From Gammaproteobacteria bacterium (GTDB taxonomy: Bacteria > Pseudomonadota > Gammaproteobacteria > Pseudomonadales > Cellvibrionaceae): a stretch of 5,665 nucleotides of DNA. The position numbers and the translations under genes are program-made. The stretch is taken from positions 1 to 5,665 of the forward strand of contig JAGKWO010000095.1 of assembly GCA_021151835.1 (NCBI GenBank), read 5' to 3'. The first letter of the stretch is position 1, and each line of letters begins with the position of its first letter. Shown here piece after piece: positions 1 through 5,665 of the stretch. Under the pieces are notes generated by a model. The model was not told where the DNA came from. It saw only the letters and a list, made by a program, of their open reading frames with translations, and searched no databases.

Positions 1-1113
1 CGCCCGATGATTTATTCGGGCGGAGGCGTGGTGCAAGGTAATGCCTCGCACCTGCTGAGAGAGTTGGTTGACCTGTTGAATTATCCGGTTACCAATACCC
101 TGATGGGCTTGGGCGCTTATCCGGGTACCGGCAAGAATTTCCTTGGCATGTTGGGCATGCACGGCACCTACGAAGCCAACACCGCGATGCATCACAGCGA
201 TGTGATCCTGGCGGTAGGTGCGCGCTTTGATGACCGTGTGACGAATGCAGTGAGCAAGTTTTGCCCGAACGCAAAAATTATTCACATTGACATAGACCCG
301 GCTTCCATTTCAAAAACCGTAGTCGCCGATGTGCCCATTGTTGGCGCTGTGGATAGTGTGCTCACCGAAATGTTGTCGCTCATTAAAGAGAGCCACGAAA
401 AACCCGACGCTCAAGCGATAGCGGCCTGGTGGGAACAAATCAATGAGTGGCGTGAGCGCCATGGCATCTACACCCAAAACCGTTTCGATACCTCAAGCGA
501 TAAAATCAAACCGCAAGAAGTTATCCAGGCAATTTGGGAAGTGACTAAAGGCGATGCCTACGTGACGTCTGACGTAGGTCAGCACCAAATGTTCGCGGCG
601 CAATACTATCGCTTTGACAAGCCGCGTCGTTGGATCAACTCCGGCGGCCTGGGCACTATGGGCTTTGGTTTGCCCGCAGCAATGGGCGTGCAAGTTGCGT
701 ATCGCGATGCAACCGTGGTGTGTGTTACCGGCGAAGGCTCCATTCAAATGTGCATCCAGGAATTATCCTGCTGCACGCAATATCATTTGCCGGTAAAAAT
801 TATTTGCTTGAACAACCAGGCCCTCGGCATGGTTCGCCAATGGCAAGACATGCAGTACTCCAGTCGCTACGCAGAAAGCCTGTATGAAGATTCCTTGCCG
901 GATTTCATCAAGCTTGCAGAAGCTTACGGCCATGTAGGTATGCGTGTCACCAAACGCGAAGAGCTGAAACAAAAATTGGAAGAGTGTTTTGCAATGAAGG
1001 ATCGCGTGGTGTTTATGGACATCATGGTGGATCAATCCGAGCACGTTTATCCAATGCAGGTTGCGCAGCAATCCATGCGCGATATGTTCCTGAGCAAAAC
1101 GGAGAGAACCTAA
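1..1113 (+). CDS. ilvI: Acetolactate synthase large (catalytic) subunit, 5'-truncated by window
   Basis: Catalytic subunit of acetohydroxyacid synthase, a cytoplasmic ThDP enzyme that condenses two pyruvates to acetolactate, or pyruvate with 2-oxobutyrate, in valine, leucine and isoleucine synthesis. The frame is open from base 1, so the N-terminal pyrimidine-binding domain (roughly 200 residues compared with the ~574 of E. coli IlvI) lies outside the window; the ATG at 7 is internal. Visible are the central domain with AVGARFDDRVT (codons around 210-240) and the C-terminal ThDP/Mg site: GEGS at 730-741, followed by the NN pair at 811-816. GEG in place of GDG is, as I recall, usual in pseudomonad IlvI. 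The C-terminus SEHVYPMQ...LSKTERT closely matches E. coli IlvI. One oddity is Cys at 751-753, where the family usually has Asn (QMNIQEL). It lies one base upstream of ilvH, in the same operon. Identity is very secure. Confidence 0.97.
   Translation, partial: RPMIYSGGGVVQGNASHLLRELVDLLNYPVTNTLMGLGAYPGTGKNFLGMLGMHGTYEANTAMHHSDVILAVGARFDDRVTNAVSKFCPNAKIIHIDIDPASISKTVVADVPIVGAVDSVLTEMLSLIKESHEKPDAQAIAAWWEQINEWRERHGIYTQNRFDTSSDKIKPQEVIQAIWEVTKGDAYVTSDVGQHQMFAAQYYRFDKPRRWINSGGLGTMGFGLPAAMGVQVAYRDATVVCVTGEGSIQMCIQELSCCTQYHLPVKIICLNNQALGMVRQWQDMQYSSRYAESLYEDSLPDFIKLAEAYGHVGMRVTKREELKQKLEECFAMKDRVVFMDIMVDQSEHVYPMQVAQQSMRDMFLSKTERT
1101..1106 (+). promoter_or_regulatory. Ribosome binding site for ilvH
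   Basis: GGAGAG lies 8 bases before the ATG at 1115, inside the last codons of ilvI. This supports the ilvH start and translation coupled to ilvI. Confidence 0.75.
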
Positions 1114-1114
1114 G

Positions 1115-1606
1115 ATGAGACGCATAATTTCTGTTCTCCTGGAAAACGCTCCCGGTGCATTGTCTCGCGTCGTGGGTTTATTCTCCCAGCGCGGTTACAA
1201 CATTGAATCGCTCACTGTTGCACCCACGGAAGATCCAACACTGTCGCGTTTGACCCTGACCACCATTGGCGACGATCACAAAATCGAGCAAATCACCAAA
1301 CACCTCAATAAATTAATTGACGTGGTAAAACTGGTGGACTTGACCGAGGGCTCGCATATCGAACGCGAACTCATGCTAATCAAAGTCAAAGCTTCGGGTG
1401 CACAGCGCGCGGAAGTAAAACGTTGCGTGGATATTTTCCGCGGTCAAATCGTGGATGTCACCAGCACCCTCTACACCATCCAAATCACCGGCGCGAGCGA
1501 CAAACTCGACGCGTTTTTACAAGCGGTTGGTGATGCAGCGATTATCGAAGTGGTGCGCACCGGTGTGTGCGGTATTTCGCGCGGTGAGAAGGTGTTGAGT
1601 TTGTAA
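1115..1606 (+). CDS. ilvH: Acetolactate synthase small (regulatory) subunit
   Basis: Regulatory partner of IlvI; it activates the catalytic subunit and carries valine feedback inhibition. At 163 residues it equals the length of E. coli IlvH and matches it almost throughout. An N-terminal ACT domain (about residues 4-75) opens with MRRIISVLLEN and contains SQRGYNIESLTVAPT. Gly14, Ser17 and Asn29, positions where substitutions give valine resistance in E. coli IlvH, are all present, so valine sensing is probably intact. The C-terminal domain (about 83-160) includes the family motif IFRGQIVDV. The ATG is one base after the ilvI stop, with a good Shine-Dalgarno within ilvI, so the pair is translationally coupled. 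In many relatives ilvC comes next; here a terminator and lipid genes follow instead. Confidence 0.98.
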   Translation: MRRIISVLLENAPGALSRVVGLFSQRGYNIESLTVAPTEDPTLSRLTLTTIGDDHKIEQITKHLNKLIDVVKLVDLTEGSHIERELMLIKVKASGAQRAEVKRCVDIFRGQIVDVTSTLYTIQITGASDKLDAFLQAVGDAAIIEVVRTGVCGISRGEKVLSL

Positions 1607-1626
1607 GTTGTTGGATTGATACTCGG

Positions 1627-1660
1627 AAGGCCGATAATCGCAAGGTTGTCGGCCTTTTTT
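1627..1660 (+). terminator. Rho-independent terminator of the ilvIH operon
   Basis: An 11-bp stem (1627-1637 pairing with 1646-1656, core AAGGCCGA/TCGGCCTT plus one T-G and two A-T pairs) closes an 8-base loop at 1638-1645. It runs directly into six T (1655-1660). It begins 20 bases after the ilvH stop and should separate ilvIH from the lipid genes that start at 1688. Confidence 0.9.
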
Positions 1661-1687
1661 GTGGAATTGTTATTTTACAGGCACAGC

Positions 1688-2440
1688 ATGCGTGAATTTA
1701 TCCTGAATTGCTCCGCCATTGAAATCGCTGCCGTTGGCTTGGCGTTTTTTGGAGGTATTTACTTGTTGTTCGGTGCAGCCAACATTTTTATCACCCACCA
1801 GTTGCTGCCGAAATTACATATTGGCAAACCTCTGGACCCGCGCCCCTTGGCTAAGGGTCAGTTGCAACGTGAATTATTGTGGTCGGCTAGTTCGGTGGTG
1901 ATCTTTGGTGCGGGAATGATTTTCCCTTGGGGTTTGTTGCAGCTGGGTTGGGCTGAGTTGGCGGTAGACCCTTCCGGGTTGCAGATCCTGCTGGAAATTT
2001 TTGCTTTAGTGATCTGGAATGAAATCCATTTTTACATCAACCATTGGCTGCTGCACACCCGGTGGTTGCGTCGCTTTCACTTGCCTCACCATCGGTCGGT
2101 GGTGACCACGCCTTGGTCTACTTATGCATTTCATCCGGTGGAGGCGTTAATGCTGGGAAATGTTATTTTGTTGCCTATGCTGGTACATGATTTTAGCGTT
2201 TATGCGCTCTTCTCGGTGCCCTTGTTTAGCTTGTTGTTTAATAGTATTGGTCATTCCAATTACGATTGGAGTCCTGCTTGCCATACGGTGTTTCACAACG
2301 CAAGTCGCCGCCATCACCTCCACCATGCCTGTTTTAACGGCAACTATGGTTTTATGTTTCCATTGATGGATAAGCTATTCAAAACCACATTGCCATTTGA
2401 TGCGGCTGATAAGCAAATCAATCGCTGGCGAGTGGAATAA
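1688..2440 (+). CDS. Sterol desaturase / fatty acid hydroxylase family membrane protein
   Basis: Integral-membrane di-iron oxygenase of the fatty acid hydroxylase superfamily (PF04116 type), 250 residues. The histidine clusters that bind the two irons are visible: HWLLH (His119, His123), HLPHH (His131, 134, 135), FHP (His149), GHSNYD (His189) and HHLHH (His209-213, with His203 just before). Hydrophobic stretches at about 10-35, 63-90, 98-112 and 152-188 fit a four-helix membrane scaffold with the histidines on the cytoplasmic face. Members hydroxylate or desaturate lipid acyl chains, sterols or carotenoids; the substrate here is unknown. I chose the ATG at 1688. The same frame extends to a TTG at 1616, but that would place the ilvIH terminator inside the gene. 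The ribosome site is weak (ACAGG at 1677-1681). It is the first gene of the lipid cluster, 5 bases before the broken desaturase. Confidence 0.88.
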   Translation: MREFILNCSAIEIAAVGLAFFGGIYLLFGAANIFITHQLLPKLHIGKPLDPRPLAKGQLQRELLWSASSVVIFGAGMIFPWGLLQLGWAELAVDPSGLQILLEIFALVIWNEIHFYINHWLLHTRWLRRFHLPHHRSVVTTPWSTYAFHPVEALMLGNVILLPMLVHDFSVYALFSVPLFSLLFNSIGHSNYDWSPACHTVFHNASRRHHLHHACFNGNYGFMFPLMDKLFKTTLPFDAADKQINRWRVE

Positions 2441-2445
2441 ATTCG

Positions 2446-3302
2446 ATGCGCAATTGGCGGGATTGGCAAAGCCTATTTTATTTGCTGCTATTGCCGGTTA
2501 AGGTGATTTGGCAGTGGAACTTCGGATTTAATGGGTGGTTGTATTTCGTTGTTCTTTTTCTGAGCATGGGGGTGATTCATCACAATCATACCCACTTGCG
2601 AATGTGGCGATCAAAAAGGCTTAACCGTTTACCGATTTATGGATTTGCTTGTTGCAGGGGCATCCGACCTTTGTGTTTTACCCCGCCCATGTTGCAAACC
2701 ATCACCGTTTCAGGCACGGTGAGCGAGATCTTACTCGCACCTACGGTTTTTCATTTCCCGGTGTACGTGGCGATACCAATCATTTACTCGGTTATTTGTT
2801 GCATCCGTTTCTGGTGGTCCCCGTCCTTTATCCGTTGTTTAGTGAATGGATGCGGCGAATGTTTGTCCATCGTCGCGCCTATTTCTACTATGCAGTGCTG
2901 CAATACCTAATAGTGCTTGGAAGCTGGCTTGTATTGGCCGTAATCGATTGGAAAAACTGATTGATGTTGGTGTTGATTCCGCAATTGCACGGGTTGCATT
3001 GGTTGTTGGCAACCAATTACCTCCAGCATGCCCACGCAGATGGCAGTGGCGAAGGCCTTAATTTTGCGCGCAATTTCTACGGCTGGGTCAATCCCTTGTT
3101 ATTCAATATCGGGTTGCACACTGCACATCACCAGCATCCCCGTGCCCATTGGGCTGAGCTTCCTGCTTTACAGGAAAATTACCGGCCTTTAATCAGCCCA
3201 TGCTTGAATGAGCGTGGTTTGTTGCGCTATATGTGGCGCACCTACTGCTTGGGCTTGCTGCATCCGCGCTGGCGCAGTCGCTCGCTTCACATTAAGGAAT
3301 AA
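2446..3302 (+). pseudogene. Membrane fatty acid desaturase, disrupted by a frameshift and an in-frame stop
   Basis: The conserved parts of a membrane fatty acid desaturase (PF00487 type) are present but in two frames and broken by a stop. From the ATG at 2446 the first frame gives hydrophobic segments and the first histidine box HHNHTH (residues 45-50). That frame loses homology just after KRLNR, near 2626-2633. Homology resumes one frame back (-1) with TDLWICLLQGHP and the second box HVANHHRFRHG, then hits TGA at 2958-2960. Beyond the TGA the same frame continues with NYLQHAHADG and the third box HTAHHQHP, ending at 3302. One extra base near 2630 and a sense codon at 2958 (TGG, Trp, is one change away) would restore about 285 residues, a normal length. 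All three histidine boxes and the 3' frame are otherwise undamaged, so the lesions are recent or are sequence errors. Uninterrupted translation would give no piece with all three boxes. It sits between the hydroxylase and the ketosynthase fusion with almost no spacing. Confidence 0.85.
3294..3299 (+). promoter_or_regulatory. Ribosome binding site for the ketosynthase-oxidase fusion gene
   Basis: AAGGAA lies 6 bases before the ATG at 3306 and overlaps the last codons of the disrupted desaturase. It is the clearest Shine-Dalgarno in the lipid cluster and fixes the start of the downstream gene, which may therefore be translated well even if the desaturase is not. Confidence 0.75.
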
Positions 3303-3305
3303 ATT

Positions 3306-5180
3306 ATGCCTACAAGGTTCAATCGCGTTTATGTCCAGGCGGCGGGATATCACCTGCCTGGGGCTCCTGTTAACAATGAGGAAATGGATGATTACATTGC
3401 GCCGATCAATCGCATCTCATTGCGCATCAAGAATAAAATCCTGGCGGAAAATGGTATCCAGCAGCGCTATTACGCGATTGATAAAAATACAACAACTATA
3501 ATGACCCACGCGCGACTTGCGGCAAACGCGATTGAAGATTGTTTGCAGCGGGCAAACACAACATTGGATGCGGTGAGCTTGTTGGCCATGGGGTCCACGG
3601 GTAGTGATGCGTTAATTCCAGGTTTCGCAGCGATGGTACAAGGCGAGCTGGGGGCGCACCCTATGGAAACCTTGTCGAGCCTGGGTGTATGTGCATCGGG
3701 TATTGCAGCTTTGAATTATGCGGCTCAATCCATTGAATTGGGCGCGCACCACCAGGCGCTGGTCGCCGCTGCCGAAATGCCATCGCGGATCTTCAAAAAG
3801 AGCCGTTTCGCGCCGCGCGGTTATCAAAGTGATTTTGATGCGCACTTCTTGCGCTGGATGTTATCTGACGGCGCCGGTGCTTTGCTGCTTACCGATAAGC
3901 CGCAAAACAATAGGGCTATTCGATTAAAAGTGAACTGGGTTCACCAGAAAAGCTTTGCGGGCGATTATCCGGTGTGTATGCAATTGGGCTTAACGGAGGA
4001 TCGCTGCAAATCCTTCCTGGACTTTCCTTCCTCTGGTGAGGCGGAAGCTGAAGGCGCATTAGCCTTACGGCAGGATATTCGTTTATTGCCGCATTTGTTT
4101 GATGTGAGTATCCATGAATATGTAAGACTGGTGCAGGAAGGTTGGATTCACTCCAATGAAGTCGATCATTTCCTCTGCCATTATTCATCCAACCGTTTTA
4201 TTCCTGTGGTGGAAGAGTTATTGGCCAAGGCAGGTTTAAGCATTCCACGCGAACGTTGGTACAGTAATTTAACGACGCGCGGCAATACGGGGTCTGCCTC
4301 GATTTTTATTATGCTCGCGGAGTTTCTGGAAACGCATCAGTTAACCCCGGGCGAAAAAATATTGTGTTTTATTCCAGAATCTGGCCGCATGACAGCCGCT
4401 TACATGTTGCTTGAAGTAGAGGCAGCGGATGCGCCGTTACAAACTGCTCCTGTTGCAAGCAATTCCCTGAAAAATGATTTCTTAATTGCTCCGCCACATG
4501 ACCCGCAGACTGCACCACTGCACTTGCAGCAATTATTGCAATCCCTTGCGGGTGTCTGGCACGAGTATCGCTCGCAAGTATGGCGCAGCCCGGTAATTCA
4601 CAAACTGGTCAGCGGTGAGTTTAATATTGCGGATTATCGCACCTGGACTGCACAATGGGTGCCACAGGTTCGCGAGGGCAGTCAATGGATGCGCGAAGCG
4701 GTTGCATCCCTGACAAAGGAATATTCCGAACTGGCCAGCTTGATTAATACTCACGCCGGTGAGGAGCAAAATGATTTTAAAATCCTGTATGAAAATTACC
4801 TCAGCGCTGGCGGAACAGCGCCAATTGATGATTTAAAACGGAATCCAGGCGGGGAAGCATTAAATACCTATTTACACGCATTGGCCGCCACTAAAAATCC
4901 CCTCGGTTTATTGGGCGCAATTTATATCATCGAAGGTACCGGGCAACGCATTGTGCCCGCATTATTGCCATTATTGCGAAAACAAGTTGATTTGCCTGCA
5001 CAGGCATTTCGATTCCTCGAATATCATGGCGCTAATGATGAGCATCATCTGGCGCGCTGGCTGTCTGCAGTGGAAATGGCGTTGGCAAAAAATGCCAAGG
5101 CCAGCGCAGCGATACTTGCCACCGCAAGGCGCACGGCCCAGTTATACCTGATGCAATTCGAACATATCCTGGATGCCTGA
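3306..5180 (+). CDS. KAS III (FabH-like) ketosynthase fused to a haem-oxygenase-like metal oxidase domain
   Basis: A 624-residue predicted cytoplasmic protein with two parts. Residues 1-372 are a thiolase-fold KAS III homologue: nucleophile Cys129 in LGVCASG, DGAGALLL at 188-195, His292 in HYSSNRF and Asn327 in RGNTGSASI. The complete Cys-His-Asn triad suggests decarboxylative C-C condensation rather than the acyl transfer of triad-altered relatives. The module is longer than FabH (~317), with extra sequence around 205-270. An Ala/Pro-rich linker (about 373-400) leads to a helical domain (about 401-624) of the haem-oxygenase-like non-haem iron type (UndA, CADD, SznF). Its signature is HX3DX2H (His574, Asp578, His581), preceded by Glu543 in IIEGTGQ and by the HAGEEQND segment (483-490). 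Those relatives oxidise small molecules, for example decarboxylating fatty acids to alkenes. The start is set by AAGGAA at 3294-3299, 3 bases after the desaturase frame. The substrate is unknown; domain calls rest on motifs, not a search. The ketosynthase call is very secure, the oxidase call good. Confidence 0.88.
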   Translation: MPTRFNRVYVQAAGYHLPGAPVNNEEMDDYIAPINRISLRIKNKILAENGIQQRYYAIDKNTTTIMTHARLAANAIEDCLQRANTTLDAVSLLAMGSTGSDALIPGFAAMVQGELGAHPMETLSSLGVCASGIAALNYAAQSIELGAHHQALVAAAEMPSRIFKKSRFAPRGYQSDFDAHFLRWMLSDGAGALLLTDKPQNNRAIRLKVNWVHQKSFAGDYPVCMQLGLTEDRCKSFLDFPSSGEAEAEGALALRQDIRLLPHLFDVSIHEYVRLVQEGWIHSNEVDHFLCHYSSNRFIPVVEELLAKAGLSIPRERWYSNLTTRGNTGSASIFIMLAEFLETHQLTPGEKILCFIPESGRMTAAYMLLEVEAADAPLQTAPVASNSLKNDFLIAPPHDPQTAPLHLQQLLQSLAGVWHEYRSQVWRSPVIHKLVSGEFNIADYRTWTAQWVPQVREGSQWMREAVASLTKEYSELASLINTHAGEEQNDFKILYENYLSAGGTAPIDDLKRNPGGEALNTYLHALAATKNPLGLLGAIYIIEGTGQRIVPALLPLLRKQVDLPAQAFRFLEYHGANDEHHLARWLSAVEMALAKNAKASAAILATARRTAQLYLMQFEHILDA

Positions 5181-5197
5181 TTTTCTGGATTTTAATT

Positions 5198-5665
5198 ATG
5201 GAAAAAACACCGAAATTCCTTGCCCAAGAATTTGACCCGCGCGACCCCAATCCTTGGATGGCGTTGTACCTGGATCAGAGTACCCCCCTGCCAGACCATG
5301 TAAAGCGCGCCTGGTTGGCCGATTCGGATACGGTATCCCGCCAGTTTCTCTTGCCGTTTGTACGGCCACTGGCGCGTACGCTTATTGTGTTGATCCAAAT
5401 GATAAAAGTGGTAATGCCGCGCAAGTGGGCTGCATCCAAATTGCTGCACTGGATTCTCGCGACGGGTTTGAAATATTGCGTACGTCCAGAGGCTAATTGG
5501 TTGGTATTGCGCCATTTCCATATGGGCTCACAGATCCTGGAATTTATTGCGGCAAATGCACCAGTGAGGGTGGAGACAGCGCCATTAAAACCCATGACGT
5601 TGGATGATTTAAAAGATGAGTTATTTTTAAAGCATGATTTGAACCTGTTTAACTTTGTTATTCGG
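5198..5665 (+). CDS. Uncharacterised protein, 3'-truncated by window
   Basis: An open frame starting at ATG 5198 runs 156 codons to the last base with no stop, so the C-terminus is missing. It begins 17 bases after the fusion gene's stop, on the same strand, with only a weak ribosome site (CTGGA at 5185-5189). The N-terminus is polar and proline/aspartate-rich (FDPRDPNPW). Residues about 51-90 form amphipathic to hydrophobic helical stretches (LARTLIVLIQMIKVVM, then KLLHWILATGLKYCV), followed by RHFHMG with His106 and His108. I do not recognise the family. No signal peptide or clear enzyme motif is visible. Codon use looks normal and the frame stays open over its full visible length, so it is very likely a real gene co-transcribed with the ketosynthase-oxidase. 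It may act on the same product or help it reach the membrane, but that is a guess from position alone. Confidence 0.8.
   Translation, partial: MEKTPKFLAQEFDPRDPNPWMALYLDQSTPLPDHVKRAWLADSDTVSRQFLLPFVRPLARTLIVLIQMIKVVMPRKWAASKLLHWILATGLKYCVRPEANWLVLRHFHMGSQILEFIAANAPVRVETAPLKPMTLDDLKDELFLKHDLNLFNFVIR

Noticed and set aside
763..1125. Long antisense reading frame opposite the 3' part of ilvI
   Set aside because: It is a shadow of a strongly conserved coding region, has no recognisable protein features, and no promoter or ribosome site supports it.
1595..1623. Possible promoter for the lipid cluster: TTGAGT (1595-1600), 17-base spacer, GATACT (1618-1623)
   Set aside because: Spacing is ideal, but each hexamer matches consensus at only four of six positions and the start site would fall in the terminator stem. 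A second candidate (TTGTCG 1646, TATTTT 1671) has a 19-base spacer and almost no leader. Neither is strong enough to annotate.
1616..1687. Upstream TTG extension of the hydroxylase gene adding 24 residues
   Set aside because: It would place the ilvIH terminator hairpin inside the coding sequence, and the added residues do not resemble the family N-terminus; ATG 1688 fits better.
2613..2619. A-rich run followed by GG (AAAAAGG) as a programmed -1 slippery site
   Set aside because: Slipping there leads straight into TAA at 2622-2624 in the -1 frame, so it cannot join the two desaturase frames.
2964..3302. Independent small gene encoding only the desaturase C-terminus
   Set aside because: It holds just the third histidine box and continues the upstream frame directly across the TGA, so it is a fragment of the broken desaturase rather than a separate gene.
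5192..5595. Overlapping reverse-strand reading frames opposite the last gene
   Set aside because: The forward frame from 5198 stays open to the window end, continues the operon and reads as a plausible protein; the reverse frames have low-complexity, shadow-like composition.

Overview
The window looks like chromosomal DNA from a gammaproteobacterium. The acetolactate synthase proteins resemble those of Pseudomonas and Cellvibrio relatives, and I favour a Cellvibrionaceae-type host. That assignment is inference from protein resemblance and moderate GC, not from a search. All genes are on the + strand, packed end to end, and I see no RNA genes, insertion sequences, CRISPR arrays or integration sites.

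Region 1 (1-1606) is ordinary amino-acid metabolism. It holds the 3' two thirds of ilvI (acetolactate synthase catalytic subunit) and, one base later, complete ilvH (valine-sensing regulatory subunit). A strong rho-independent terminator at 1627-1660 closes this unit.

Region 2 (1688-5665, running off the window) is a compact lipid-modification cluster. In order it holds: a membrane di-iron fatty acid hydroxylase/sterol desaturase family protein; a membrane fatty acid desaturase reading frame that is broken twice (a -1 frameshift near 2626-2633 and an in-frame TGA at 2958-2960); a 624-residue two-domain protein joining a FabH-like (KAS III) ketosynthase to a haem-oxygenase-like (HDO/UndA/CADD type) metal oxidase; and an unrecognised protein cut by the window end. 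Gaps between these genes are 5, 3 and 17 bases, so they are probably one transcript.

The enzymes suggest a pathway that condenses or transfers an acyl chain (KAS III), oxidises it with a non-haem metal centre in the same polypeptide (HDO domain), and modifies the chain or its lipid form at the membrane by hydroxylation and, ancestrally, desaturation. The product cannot be read from the sequence. The fusion and its setting are the most likely undescribed biology here. The damaged desaturase is either genuine decay in this strain or sequence error.
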